This document shows, one piece after another, positions 32,719 through 41,861 of a stretch of DNA of 64,000 nucleotides; the stretch's first letter is position 1; each line of letters starts with the position of its first letter. The notes under the pieces are model-generated. The model saw only the letters and a list, made by a program, of their open reading frames with translations, searched no databases and was not told the origin of the DNA. The DNA comes from Haloterrigena gelatinilytica (lineage in GTDB: Archaea; Halobacteriota; Halobacteria; Halobacteriales; Natrialbaceae), in contig NZ_JABUQZ010000001.1 in the NCBI RefSeq assembly GCF_013342145.1, forward strand, positions 2,604,001 to 2,668,000. Direction: 5' to 3'. A program made the translations under genes and the position numbers.

Positions 32719-32763
32719 GTACCGATCGTATCTGTAGTAACGATAGTACCGATAGTAACGATA
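32719..32763. repeat. Five-unit 9-bp tandem repeat upstream of an uncharacterised gene
   Basis: Five adjacent 9-mers fill 32719-32763: GTACCGATC, GTATCTGTA, GTAACGATA, GTACCGATA, GTAACGATA. The last three differ at one position. The block ends 44 bases before ATG 32808 and lies in the 312-base gap after the DHQS II gene. A 9-bp period is close to one helical turn, so a cooperative regulator array is plausible. Confidence 0.6.
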
Positions 32764-32807
32764 CTTTCTCAGAAGTAGATAACGTATGGCGGCGAGATGA
32801 CACGCAT

Positions 32808-33407
32808 ATGGGTCAGCGACAGTCCCCCGCGGGAGACGGTTCCGGGATCGCGAACGACGGTCCGTCGGTCGACGAAGCGGTTCGTCGACTCGAGGTCGAC
32901 GCGGTCGCCGACGTCGCCCGCGCGGCGTTCGATCACGCCGGCGAGCTGGCGGCCCTGCAACACGGCCACGCCCCGGCCGTACTGGGGGCCGTTCGGCTCG
33001 CGACCCGGCGGAGCCGACGTCCGACGGTCGACCGCGAGGAGCTCGCGGCCGCGTTCGACGTCGACCCCGACGACGTCGTCGCGGCCGAATCGGAGCTGTC
33101 GCGCCACCTCGGCTCGCCGGCGCCGGAGTCGGAAATCGCGTCGTTGCGGCGCCGGTTGATCGTCGCCCGCGAGCTGCTGGCCGCCGCCGAGCGCGGGACT
33201 GTCGCTGGCCCCGATCTGCCCGGTTCGTATCTCGCCGCTGCCGCCCCGTTCCTGCTCGCTCGAGCGGCCGACGGTCCCGTCTGTCTCGACGACCGCGAGG
33301 CGGCCTTCGACGAGGCGAGCCTCCGCGCCCACGTCGAGCGACTCGAGGCCGACCTCGAGTGCGCTCGGCTGGGGACGAAGCTAGCCGCGCTGGTCGCCGA
33401 CGAGTAG
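32808..33407 (+). CDS. Uncharacterised helical protein, possibly cyclin-fold
   Basis: A 199-residue, mostly helical protein starting MGQRQSPAGDG, with a disordered N-terminal 20 residues. The region around residues 45-105 (HAPAVLGAVRLATRRSRRP then VDREELAAAFDVDPDDVVAAESEL) is laid out like the cyclin repeat of TFB, compared with SPVGLAAAAVYAA and SDVADISEVTIRNRYHEL in the TFB of this window. This resemblance is weak and by eye. There is no zinc ribbon. Preceded by a five-unit 9-bp tandem repeat. Reported as uncharacterised; codon use and acidity show it is a real gene. Confidence 0.65.
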   Translation: MGQRQSPAGDGSGIANDGPSVDEAVRRLEVDAVADVARAAFDHAGELAALQHGHAPAVLGAVRLATRRSRRPTVDREELAAAFDVDPDDVVAAESELSRHLGSPAPESEIASLRRRLIVARELLAAAERGTVAGPDLPGSYLAAAAPFLLARAADGPVCLDDREAAFDEASLRAHVERLEADLECARLGTKLAALVADE

Positions 33408-33586
33408 GTCGCCGCTGACGGTCGCTTCTCCCACCGCACCGCGCCGCCGCGTCGGCGTCCGCACCGCCCGATCGGTCCGGTCCCCGACGCTTCGGCCCTC
33501 CACCCGCCGACCGCCGGCGTCGACGCGCCGGCCCTTCCCTGCTTCGGCCCTCCAGTCACTACCGGACGGTCGGGTCCCGCGGTCGC

Positions 33587-34429
33587 TCAGCCTCGAGCCT
33601 CGGATTCGTAATCGTACTCGACGCCGTCGACCGCCGCGAGCTTGTGTTTGAACGCCCGGTAGGCGTTTTCCCCCTGCTCGGTGAGTTCGACGACGCGACG
33701 CCGGCCGACGGATTCGATCGTGACGTAGCCGTCGTCCGCGAGCGGCTCGAGCACGTGCGTATCGAGGACCCGGAAGGCGCCCTTGTCCTCGCCGCCGCGA
33801 TCCTCGGGCGGCCGTCGGTCGGCCATAAAGGAGAGGTTCCGATCGCGAGCGTACTCGATGAGGTCCTTCTTCTTCGGCGGCGTCGTCCGCGCGTCGTGAT
33901 ACTCCTCCCAGTCGGACGGTTCGGCGAGAAAGTCCATGATCGCGACCTGGTCGGGCGTGGGCGAGTCGATCGGATACGCCGGGAGCTGTTCGGTTTCGGC
34001 GACGCCCGCCGAGATCGGGTCGCGCTCCCCGTCGTGGTCGTAGGATTCGGGTTCGACGTAGTAGGCGCGAGCGTCCGTCGAGACGTCCATACACGCCATC
34101 GTCGCGCCGATGGCGGGGATCGTCCCCGCGCCGGAGACGTTGACAGAGACGTCGTCGTCCGCGTGTTTCGCCGCGAGGGTCGTCACGATACCGAGGACGG
34201 CGTAGACGTCCGTCAGGTCGCACGCTCGAGTCCTCACCTCGGGAACGGCCGACTCGAGTTCCGCTCGGAGGTCGTCGTGGTAGTCGGCCGTCCCGGTCCG
34301 CGCCCCCGCATCGGTGCCGTCGTCCTCGAGCAGGTAGACGAGATCGGCCCGTTGGTTCCGGATCGGCCCGAGGATCCGGTCGTACTCGTAGCCCAGTGGC
34401 ACGATGTGCACTCGTTTGACGACGTCCAT
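33587..34429 (-). CDS. CARF-like / winged-helix regulator (HFX_2341, DUF6293 type)
   Basis: A 280-residue protein. The N-terminal Rossmann-like CARF domain covers residues about 1-150, with the strand VKRVHIVPLGYEYDRILGPI and the VSVNVSGAGTIPAIGATMACMD loop (ligand-binding NVSGAGT). A winged-helix domain follows at about 185-265 (DTHVLEPLADDGYVTIESVGRRRVVELTEQG, quoted as PLADDGYVTIESVGRR). Haloarchaeal proteins of this type (HFX_2341 family, DUF6293) are predicted regulators responding to a nucleotide ligand. CARF domains elsewhere bind cyclic oligoadenylates of type III CRISPR systems, but no CRISPR genes are in this window, so a different ligand is likely. Confidence 0.85.
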   Translation of the reverse strand: MDVVKRVHIVPLGYEYDRILGPIRNQRADLVYLLEDDGTDAGARTGTADYHDDLRAELESAVPEVRTRACDLTDVYAVLGIVTTLAAKHADDDVSVNVSGAGTIPAIGATMACMDVSTDARAYYVEPESYDHDGERDPISAGVAETEQLPAYPIDSPTPDQVAIMDFLAEPSDWEEYHDARTTPPKKKDLIEYARDRNLSFMADRRPPEDRGGEDKGAFRVLDTHVLEPLADDGYVTIESVGRRRVVELTEQGENAYRAFKHKLAAVDGVEYDYESEARG

Positions 34430-34572
34430 ACACCGACAGGTGCCGCGGTGAAAATAACGGCTGCGAAAAACGTCGAGCGATTGAACTTCGGCCCGCGAGC
34501 GCCAACCACTGTGTGAAAGAGACCCTCACACTGTCGAAACCTTAAGAACGAACACGACCGTACGTGTCGTAG

Positions 34573-35256
34573 ATGGCTGCGTACGACGCGATCTGTTTCG
34601 ATCTCGATAGCACCCTCTGCGAGCCGACTCGGGACGCCGCGACGGTGCTCGAGGCGGCGTTCGAGCGGGCCGGCATCGACCCGTTTTGCGCGCCGGCGGA
34701 CCTGCGAGCGGCCGTACCGTCGCTCCCGACGGCCGAAACGGATCGCGAGTTCTACGAGAACCTCTTCGCCGAGGTCGCGGATCGGGCCGACGTCGATCCC
34801 GCCCTCGCGCCGCGGCTGGCCGGGGCGTACCTCGAGGAACAGGATCCGACCGCCGTCAGGTTCCGTCCCGGCGCCCGGGCCGCCCTCCAGCACGCCCGCG
34901 ACCGCGGGCCGGTCGGGCTGATCACCAACGGCGGCCGGCCGACTCAGACGCGAAAACTCGAGGCGCTCGGCATCGCCGACGCCTTCGACGTCAGCGTCTT
35001 CACCGAACCGAGCGCGGGGATCTTCCCGAAACCCGACGCGGCCCCCTTCGAGTACGCCCTCGGGGAACTCGGCGTGACTCCGGACGCGGCGATCCACGTC
35101 GGCGACTCGATCCGCGCCGACGTCGCCGGCGCGAACGCGATGGGGTTGGACTCGGCCTGGGTCGATCCCGGCCACGACGATGCCGACGGCGGGCCACACG
35201 CCCACGAGCCGACTTACGAACTCTCGACGCTCGAGGCGTTCGAGACGGTTCTCTGA
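34573..35256 (+). CDS. HAD-superfamily hydrolase
   Basis: A 227-residue HAD phosphatase. Motif I reads CFDLDSTLCEPT (nucleophile Asp in DLDST), motif II is GLITNGGRPTQTRKL, and motif III/IV is FPKPDAAPFEYALGELG with VGDSIRADVAGANAMG. The cap between I and II (residues 20-95) is helical. It closely resembles archaeal phosphoglycolate-type and 2-haloacid-type HADs; the substrate is not determined. Its start (ATG 34573) follows a promoter in the 143-base divergent region shared with the CARF regulator. Confidence 0.9.
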   Translation: MAAYDAICFDLDSTLCEPTRDAATVLEAAFERAGIDPFCAPADLRAAVPSLPTAETDREFYENLFAEVADRADVDPALAPRLAGAYLEEQDPTAVRFRPGARAALQHARDRGPVGLITNGGRPTQTRKLEALGIADAFDVSVFTEPSAGIFPKPDAAPFEYALGELGVTPDAAIHVGDSIRADVAGANAMGLDSAWVDPGHDDADGGPHAHEPTYELSTLEAFETVL

Positions 35257-35353
35257 CCGGTCTCGAGTCGCCAACGCCGTTCGCTTCACTTACCGTCCCG
35301 ATCGACGCGCACCGCGCGTGAACCTATTTGCGGGTCGGCGTCCGACGACGACC

Positions 35354-35791
35354 ATGACCGCGCTGGAGCAGTTCGAGGAGACCTTCTGGGAGCGCCATTC
35401 GAACCCGAAAAGCGGCTGGAGTCGGACGCTACTGCTGCCCGCGATCCTGTACGCGATCTACGGTCGCGACTGGCGGATCGCCGCGGCCGCCGTCGCGTTT
35501 ACGATACTGAACCCGCTCCTGTTTTCGCCGCCGAGAACCGACGACGCGTGGATGACGCGCGTGGTGCTCGCCGAGCGGTGGTGGACGCGAGAGCACCGGG
35601 GAGGCCTCCTCGAGCTCTCGTATCCGAACGCGCTCAACGTTCTCAACGTCCCGACGAGCGGCTACGCGGTCGTCGCCGCGTACCGGAGGCAACCGCTTCG
35701 GGCGGCGGTCGCCGGCGCCGCGGCGATGGCGCTCAAGTTCTGGTACGTCGCCGAGCTCGTCCGTCGCTACGATGCGAGACGCTCGGAGTAA
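35354..35791 (+). CDS. DUF6653-family membrane protein
   Basis: A 145-residue protein that starts MTALEQFEETFWERHSNPKS; the WERHSNPxSGWSR text is characteristic of DUF6653. Hydrophobic segments are at LLLPAILYAIYG, WRIAAAAVAFTILNPLLF and the final AAVAGAAAMALKFWYVAELV, suggesting three membrane helices. Function unknown. It lies 97 bases after the HAD gene on the same strand. Confidence 0.85.
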   Translation: MTALEQFEETFWERHSNPKSGWSRTLLLPAILYAIYGRDWRIAAAAVAFTILNPLLFSPPRTDDAWMTRVVLAERWWTREHRGGLLELSYPNALNVLNVPTSGYAVVAAYRRQPLRAAVAGAAAMALKFWYVAELVRRYDARRSE

Positions 35792-35851
35792 CGCGGAACC
35801 GAATCGAGAACCGAAAACGGAGAGTCGACCGCTCGAACAGCGGCGATCGCG

Positions 35852-37954
35852 TTAGCGAACCTTCTCGCCGACCTCGGCGTCGCCGTGGGTCGTCAGGAGG
35901 TCCGCCTCCTCGCCGGCGGCGAGGATCATCCCGTTGGACTCGACGCCGAACAGTTCGGCCTTCTCCATGTTCGCCAGCAGGATGCACTTCTCCCCGGGGA
36001 GTTCCGCGAGGTCGTGGAGCTGCTTGATCCCGGCGACGACCTGTCGGGTCTCGAAGCCGATGTCGACCTCGAGTCGCGCGAGGTCGTCGGCGCCCTCGAT
36101 TCCTTCGGCCGATTCGATTCGGCCGACGCGGATGTCCAGGTCCTGGAAGTCCTCGAAACCGATGCGCTCGTCGGCGAGCGCCTCGAGATCGTCGGTGTCT
36201 GCCATGTCGCCCGCTTCGTCCCCGTCGGTGTCGTCGCTTTCGGTTTCCTCGTCGTCCCCGTCGTCGCCCGCGGCGGCGACGCGCTCCTCGAGTTTCTCGT
36301 TCAACTCCTCGACGCGGTCGTCCTCGATCTTCGCGAAGAGCTCGCCGGGTTCGTCGAAGTTCCGCGGCGGGGCCTCGAGTGCGTCCTCGAGGTGGGCGTC
36401 GGCGACGGCGCCGTCCTCGCCGAGCTGTTCCCAGAGGGCCTGGGCCTTGTCGGGCGCGATCGGCTCGAGCAGGACGCCGACGGCCTTGGCGATCTGGACG
36501 CAGTCGCGGATGACCTGCGCCGCCCGTTCGGGCTCCTCGTCGGTGAGCTTCCAGGGCTCGTTGCGCTGGATGTACTCGTTGCCGAACTGGGCCAGTTCGG
36601 TGGCGGCCCCGCCGATGCCCCGCAGGTCGTAGTCGTTGACGCTCTCGCGGGCGTCGCCGATGGCGCCCTCGATGCGCTCGCGGACCTCCTCGGAGACGTC
36701 CGCGTCGGGGGTGCCCTCGTAGTTGCGGTAGGCGAAGAGCAGCGAGCGGTACCAGAAGTTACCGACCGTGCCCACCAACTCGCCGTTGACCTTCTCCTGG
36801 AAGGCGTCCCACGAGAAGTCGACGTCCTGCTGGAGGCCGCCCGTCGTGGTCAGGTAGTACCGCAGCAGGTCGGGGTGGAACCCTTCGTCCAGGTACTCCT
36901 TGGCCCAGATCGCGCGGTTGCGGCTGGTCGAGAGCCCCTTGCCGTTGATCGTGATGAAGCCGGTCGCGGCGATGCCGCGGGGCTTGTTGTAGCCGACGCC
37001 CTCGAGCATCGCGGGCCAGAAGATGGTGTGGTGCTGGATGATGTCCCGGCCGATGATGTGGACGATCTCGCCGTCCTCTTTCCAGACGCGCTCCCAGTCG
37101 TACTCGTCTACCCCGACGCGCTCGGAGTACTGCTTCGTCGAGGCGACGTACTCGATCGGCGCGTCGACCCAGACGTAGAGGACGAGGTCGCTCTCGTCGG
37201 CGGCTTCGGCGGTCGGGTAGTCGATCCCCCAGTCCATGTCCCGGGTGATACACCAGTCCTGGAGGCCGTCCTCGATCCACTGGCGCGGCTGGTTGCGCGC
37301 GTTGGAGGTGCCCTCGAGGCCGTCGAGGAACTCCGTCAGGAAGTCGGCGAACTCCGAGACCTCGAAGAACTTGTGGGTGCGCTCGCGGTACTCCGCGGGG
37401 TTGCCCGTGATCGTACTCGTCGGGTCCTCGACCTCGCCGGGTTCGAGGTGGCGCTGACAGCCCTCGTCGCACTCGTCGCCGCGGGCCTTCTCGCCGCAGT
37501 AGGGACAGGTGCCCTCGACGTAGCGGTCGGGGAGGTACTGGTCGGCGTCGGGGTCGTAGGCGACCTGAATCTCCTTCTCGTAGATGTAGCCCTCGTCGTC
37601 CAGTTTCCGGACGATCTCCTGGGTCAGTTCCGTGTTCGTCTCGTCGTGCGTGTGGCCGTAGTTGTCGAACTCGACGTTGAACTGCGGGAACGTCTCCTCG
37701 TACTGCTCGTGCCACTCGAGAGCGAAGTCCTCGGGATCGACGCCCTGCTGTTCGGCGTTGACCGCGACCGGAGTGCCGTGCATGTCCGAGCCGCAGACGT
37801 AGGCCGTCTCCTGGCCGAGCGTCTCGAGGGCACGAGAGAAGGCGTCCGCGCCGATGTACCCTCGCAGGTGCCCGATGTGCAGGTCGCCGTTGGCGTAGGG
37901 CAACCCGCAGGTCACGACCGCAGGCTGGTCCGTCGGGAACTCGTCGTTGCTCAT
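35852..37954 (-). CDS. metG: Methionyl-tRNA synthetase
   Basis: A 700-residue class I synthetase charging tRNA-Met with methionine. The HIGH motif is ANGDLHIGHLRGY. The connective peptide carries a zinc knuckle (CPYCGEKARGDECDEGCQRH region, with CPYC...C...C). The KMSKS equivalent is GKGLSTSRN, a variant common in haloarchaea. An anticodon-binding helical domain follows. After an acidic linker (about 555-595) comes a C-terminal tRNA-binding OB domain (FQDLDIRVGRIESAEGIEGAD, quoted as DIRVGRIESAEG). Start ATG 37954 was chosen over two upstream in-frame starts as the last before the conserved PAVVTCGLPYANGD. Confidence 0.96.
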   Translation of the reverse strand: MSNDEFPTDQPAVVTCGLPYANGDLHIGHLRGYIGADAFSRALETLGQETAYVCGSDMHGTPVAVNAEQQGVDPEDFALEWHEQYEETFPQFNVEFDNYGHTHDETNTELTQEIVRKLDDEGYIYEKEIQVAYDPDADQYLPDRYVEGTCPYCGEKARGDECDEGCQRHLEPGEVEDPTSTITGNPAEYRERTHKFFEVSEFADFLTEFLDGLEGTSNARNQPRQWIEDGLQDWCITRDMDWGIDYPTAEAADESDLVLYVWVDAPIEYVASTKQYSERVGVDEYDWERVWKEDGEIVHIIGRDIIQHHTIFWPAMLEGVGYNKPRGIAATGFITINGKGLSTSRNRAIWAKEYLDEGFHPDLLRYYLTTTGGLQQDVDFSWDAFQEKVNGELVGTVGNFWYRSLLFAYRNYEGTPDADVSEEVRERIEGAIGDARESVNDYDLRGIGGAATELAQFGNEYIQRNEPWKLTDEEPERAAQVIRDCVQIAKAVGVLLEPIAPDKAQALWEQLGEDGAVADAHLEDALEAPPRNFDEPGELFAKIEDDRVEELNEKLEERVAAAGDDGDDEETESDDTDGDEAGDMADTDDLEALADERIGFEDFQDLDIRVGRIESAEGIEGADDLARLEVDIGFETRQVVAGIKQLHDLAELPGEKCILLANMEKAELFGVESNGMILAAGEEADLLTTHGDAEVGEKVR

Positions 37955-38028
37955 ATGCATCACGAGGCGGTGCCGGGCGTAAAACCCGCCGGTTTTCGAT
38001 CGACGGTGACGCTCTCTGACCGTCGCCC

Positions 38029-38388
38029 CTAGCCGTCGACCGACTCGTCGCTCGTCGCCGTTCCGTCACGGTCCCAGATCGACGGCAACAGCCCCAGTCG
38101 ACCGCCGAACAGCAGTCCGAGGCCGACGAGCAGCAGGACGAGAAACGCGACGGTCCCCGTCGTTCCGGGGGCGACGACGACCGCGACCGCCGCGCCGACC
38201 CACGCCAGCCAGGCCAGCGCCTCCCACGGCCGCCCGCCGCGGAGCCGCCACGTCGACAGCGAGAGCGCGAAGCCCCCGACGAGAGCCGCGACGACGACCC
38301 CCTCGAGCGCCGCCGAGGCCGACGCCGCGGCCAGCACGGGGAAGCCGACGATCGTCACGACGTCGATCCGGTCCAGTGCCAGCGCCAT
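38029..38388 (-). CDS. Small four-helix membrane protein
   Basis: A 119-residue protein with about four hydrophobic segments (VVTIVGFPVLAAASASAAL; VVVAALVGGFALSLS; EALAWLAWVGAAVAVVVA; VAFLVLLLVGLGLLFG) and a short acidic tail. No domain recognised. It lies upstream of metG on the same strand (75-base gap) but no functional link is evident. Confidence 0.7.
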   Translation of the reverse strand: MALALDRIDVVTIVGFPVLAAASASAALEGVVVAALVGGFALSLSTWRLRGGRPWEALAWLAWVGAAVAVVVAPGTTGTVAFLVLLLVGLGLLFGGRLGLLPSIWDRDGTATSDESVDG

Positions 38389-38536
38389 ACTCGAGGGTCG
38401 CAGCGACGCGGCAAACGGCTATCGATCGTCGCTATTCGACTGTAGAAGACGGGAGCAGAACGGTCGAGTCTCGAGGAAGCGGTAGTCGCTCGCTGCGGTA
38501 AACCGCGGTCTCGAGCCCCGATTACTCGAGCGAAAA

Positions 38537-39622
38537 TCAATCGTCGCTGGCGACGGGCACGCTCGCGCGCACCTCGAGACGGTCCAGATCGCCGATAAAG
38601 GAGGCCAGCATCTCGCGGGTGACGTGGGGCATACAGACCACCCGAAGCTCGCCGGTAGCGGTCCGGGAGATCCGCCAGCCCTTCGCGCGCAGCGCGTCGA
38701 ACGTCGATCGGGGCACGTCGGCCGCGACCAGCGGCAGCGTCGGATCGACGACGTCGTAGCCGCGTTTCTCGAGGGCGTCGGCGAGCCACTCGGCGTTGTT
38801 CTGCGAGCGAACGTACTGGCGCTTGTAGCCCTCGGGCCACAGCTCCTCCATCGCCGCCACGGCGCTGGCGACGCCGGCGCCCGACCGCGTCCCCGTGAGC
38901 GTCGCCTGGGAGGTCGACTCGAGGTAGGGCGTGTCGACGGCGAGTTCGTCCAGCAGTTCCTCGGAACGGGCGAGCAGCCCGCCGGCGGGAACCGCGGCCT
39001 GGCCCATCTTGTGAGGGTCGATCGCCATCGTATCGACCGTGGCGTGGTCGAAATTCCAGTCGTAGTCCGTAAAGGGCAGCACGAACCCGCCCCACGCGGC
39101 GTCGACGTGGAGCATGGCGTCGACCGACCGCGCGATCTCGCCGAGTTCCGGAATCGGGTCGACGCGGCCGTACTCGGTCGTCCCCGCGACGCCGATCACC
39201 AGCGCGGTCGCCTCGTCGACCGAAGCGCGGACGGCCTCGAGGTCGGCTCGGAAGTCGTCGTCGGTCGGGACGATGCGCAGTTCGACGCCGAGGATGTCCG
39301 CGGCCTTCTGGAAGCTGAAGTGGGCCGACTCGGGCATGACCACGTTCGGCCGCCGGCGCTCGGCGCGGTCGCGAGCGATGCGGACGGCCTGAATGTTCGC
39401 TTCCGTCCCGCCGCTGGCGATGTAGCCGGCCGGCTCCTCGAGGCCGGCGATCGAACCCAGCGTCGCGATCGCGTCTTCCTCGAGGGTCGAGACCGACGGA
39501 TACGTCCCCGGATCGCCGGGATTTGTCGCGAGAAACCGTTCGGCCGCGTCGCGCGCTACCGGGTGGGGCTCCGTACACATCGACGACAGCACCCGGTCGA
39601 ACGCTTGCGGCTCGGATTGCAT
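38537..39622 (-). CDS. mfnA: MfnA-type L-tyrosine/L-aspartate decarboxylase
   Basis: A 361-residue PLP-dependent group II decarboxylase. The signature includes [20 protein letters not shown] (PLP phosphate site GGTEAN), [14 protein letters not shown] (PLP-ring Asp in HVDAAWGG), and [19 protein letters not shown], whose Lys in DPHKMG binds PLP. In methanogens MfnA makes tyramine for methanofuran; in haloarchaea, which lack methanofuran, the homologue most likely decarboxylates aspartate to beta-alanine for coenzyme A. ATG 39622 was chosen over an upstream GTG. Divergent from the glycosyltransferase. Confidence 0.93.
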   Translation of the reverse strand: MQSEPQAFDRVLSSMCTEPHPVARDAAERFLATNPGDPGTYPSVSTLEEDAIATLGSIAGLEEPAGYIASGGTEANIQAVRIARDRAERRRPNVVMPESAHFSFQKAADILGVELRIVPTDDDFRADLEAVRASVDEATALVIGVAGTTEYGRVDPIPELGEIARSVDAMLHVDAAWGGFVLPFTDYDWNFDHATVDTMAIDPHKMGQAAVPAGGLLARSEELLDELAVDTPYLESTSQATLTGTRSGAGVASAVAAMEELWPEGYKRQYVRSQNNAEWLADALEKRGYDVVDPTLPLVAADVPRSTFDALRAKGWRISRTATGELRVVCMPHVTREMLASFIGDLDRLEVRASVPVASDD

Positions 39623-39775
39623 ATCACGCACAAGTACGTTCACCCGTTTAGACGTTGCGCTTAACGGTCCTGTCTCCGAACGGATTCCGCCGAGAGCCGT
39701 TCCGGACGGCCGCGACCGCGAGGAGAGCGCTGGCTGCAGAAATATTGATACCGCGTCAGTCGAAAGAGCCCGCTA

Positions 39776-41068
39776 ATGGTACCGTCCGCGTCGCGGTTCG
39801 TCGAATACGTCGGCACCGGTAGCGGCGTCCTCGCGCTGTTCGTCTTCGGGTTTCTCGATGCAACGGACGTCCAGTCGATCACGATCGACCTATTGGCGGT
39901 CACCGTCCGCTTCGTCTTCCTCGAGGCGCTGTCGGCCGCCGCGGTCTTCACGTTCTTCGTCGGACTGACCGGCCTGCTGCTCGTCCGCGAGGTGTGGTCC
40001 TCGCGGGACGACCGCGAACGGGTGACCGACGGGCCGAAACTCACGGCGATCGTCCCGGTCTACCGCGACCACGCGGTGATGGACGAAAGCGTCGAGAGCC
40101 TCTGTGAGAGCGCTTACGAGAACCTCGAGGTCGCCGTCGTCGCCGAGCCGAACGACGAGGCGACCCTCGAGCGAGCGCGCGAACTCGCGGCCGAGCACGA
40201 CCGCGTGGAGTGTCTGGTAAACGGCGAGCCGGGATCGAAAGCGGGGGCGATCAACTACGCCGTCCGCGAGAGCGACGCGGACCACTTCGCGGTCTTCGAC
40301 GCCGACGAGCGGATCGCCCCCGAGTTCCTCCCGACGGCGATGGGCGAACTCGAGGCCGGCGCGGACGTCTTCCAGGGGCGGCGGGTCCCGCGACCGACCG
40401 GCCTCGTCGAAACGGTCGCCTACTGCGAGCGCATCGTCTTCCACGCCAGCTACAAGCTGGTCGAACTGGCCGGCTTCACGAACTGCCGCAGTTCCTCGAC
40501 CGCGTTCACCCGCGAGACCCACGAGCGCGTCGGCGGCTACGACGACATGCTCACCGAGGACTTGGACTTCGCCCACGCCTGCTACCGCGAGGGGCTCGAC
40601 GTCAGACAGGCCCGCCAGTGTACGAACACGATGGAAGCCCCCCACACCTGGGCCGACCTCTGGGGCCAGCGCAAGCGCTGGCGCGTCGGCCAGATCGAGG
40701 TGCTCCACGCCACCCTCGTGGACCTCCTGCGCGGACGGGTCGGCCACCGCGGCGCGATCTCGATCGGCCGGATGTGTTCGAGCCTGTTCGGCAGCCTCTT
40801 TACCCTCGCGCTGGTCTCGAAGCTCCTGCTCCTGTTCGTCCTCGACGTCGAGTCGGCCGTCCTGCTCCCGTCGGCGGCCCTCGTCGCCACGATCGGCCTC
40901 GTCGCCTGGCGCGACCGGCGCGACGGCCGGATCGACGGGCTCGCGTGGAGCGTCGCCCTCGCGCCGCTTTGCTACCCCGCGTTCGGGGTTCTCACGCTCC
41001 GCTCGCTCCTCGAGTACGGGCTGAGCTGGGACGGGAGCTGGTACCACGTCGAGAAGACGGGGTCGTAA
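39776..41068 (+). CDS. Family 2 membrane glycosyltransferase
   Basis: A 430-residue protein with N-terminal membrane helices at residues about 15-75, a cytoplasmic GT2 domain (80-320) and two further helices near 325-410. GT2 signatures are AIVPVYRDHAVMDESVESL (nucleotide-sugar entry), FAVFDADERI (DxD-like DAD), EDLDFAHACYREGL (catalytic ED) and QRKRWRVGQ (QxxRW). Such processive or polymer-type enzymes act in cell-surface glycan or exopolysaccharide synthesis; the sugar is unknown. It is encoded alone, divergent from mfnA. Confidence 0.9.
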   Translation: MVPSASRFVEYVGTGSGVLALFVFGFLDATDVQSITIDLLAVTVRFVFLEALSAAAVFTFFVGLTGLLLVREVWSSRDDRERVTDGPKLTAIVPVYRDHAVMDESVESLCESAYENLEVAVVAEPNDEATLERARELAAEHDRVECLVNGEPGSKAGAINYAVRESDADHFAVFDADERIAPEFLPTAMGELEAGADVFQGRRVPRPTGLVETVAYCERIVFHASYKLVELAGFTNCRSSSTAFTRETHERVGGYDDMLTEDLDFAHACYREGLDVRQARQCTNTMEAPHTWADLWGQRKRWRVGQIEVLHATLVDLLRGRVGHRGAISIGRMCSSLFGSLFTLALVSKLLLLFVLDVESAVLLPSAALVATIGLVAWRDRRDGRIDGLAWSVALAPLCYPAFGVLTLRSLLEYGLSWDGSWYHVEKTGS

Positions 41069-41159
41069 GCGACGGGACCTGCGGCGATCTCCTCGAGGCC
41101 GCAGAGAAACGGAACCAGCGTGTGCTCGGTTTTATTCGATCCGAACGCGAACGAACCGT

Positions 41160-41822
41160 ATGAGTATCATCGCGGAGTTTTCGGTCGAATCCGACGATCT
41201 GGCGCTGCACCACGCCCTCACGACCGTCCCGCAGATGGTCGTCGAGATCGAGCGGGTCGTGGCGACGATGGAGGACCGGGTGATGCCGTACTTCTGGGTC
41301 AGCGGCGGCGACCACGCGGCGTTCGAGGCGGCGTTTCAGGACGACGATTCGACGACGGCCGTCGCGTTGATCGACGAGGTCGACGACGCCAGACTGTACC
41401 GCGCCGAGTGGACGCGGAACGTCGAAACGATCGTCTACGCCTACGTCGAACTCGGCGCGACGATCCTGCAGGCGGTCGGGCGGGACGAAAACTGGGAGCT
41501 CCGGATGCGATTCGACGACCGGGACAGCCTCGCCAAGTTCCAGCACTACTGCGAGGACAACGGAATCGCGTTCGACCTCAACCGCATCAAAGAACAGGAA
41601 CAGCCGATGGCCAGCGCCCAGTACGATCTCACGACGAAGCAACGCGAGACGCTGGTCGCGGCGCTCGAGGGAGGCTACTACGAAATCCCGCAGGAGATCA
41701 CGATGAACGAGTTGGCCGACCAACTGGGAATCTCCCAGCAGGCGCTCTCGAAGCGGTTTCACGCCGCCCATCGAAACCTCATCACGTCCACGTTAACGTT
41801 CACCCATCCGGACGACGAGTGA
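41160..41822 (+). CDS. Bacterio-opsin activator (Bat)-type HTH-10 regulator
   Basis: A 220-residue haloarchaeal regulator. The N-terminal sensing half (residues 1-145) starts MSIIAEFSVESDDLALHHAL, typical of Bat C-terminal relatives. The HTH-10 DNA-binding module is at about 155-215: YDLTTKQRETLVAALEGGYYEIPQEITMNELADQLGISQQALSKRF, quoted as TTKQRETLVAALEGGYYEIP and ADQLGISQQALSKRFHAA. It lacks PAS/GAF domains, so input is likely through its own N-terminal domain. Target genes unknown. Confidence 0.9.
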   Translation: MSIIAEFSVESDDLALHHALTTVPQMVVEIERVVATMEDRVMPYFWVSGGDHAAFEAAFQDDDSTTAVALIDEVDDARLYRAEWTRNVETIVYAYVELGATILQAVGRDENWELRMRFDDRDSLAKFQHYCEDNGIAFDLNRIKEQEQPMASAQYDLTTKQRETLVAALEGGYYEIPQEITMNELADQLGISQQALSKRFHAAHRNLITSTLTFTHPDDE

Positions 41823-41861
41823 GTCCCCGCTCCCGGCGGTTTCGGGCGCTCGTTTCCTGAT

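Noticed and set aside
32719-32763. Tandem 9-mers considered as a tiny CRISPR array
   Set aside because: Units are adjacent without spacers and only 9 bp long; no cas genes are in the window.
35885-38032. 715-codon plus-strand frame opposite metG
   Set aside because: It is the antisense shadow of MetG, which has full class I synthetase motifs; long shadow frames are expected in GC-rich DNA.
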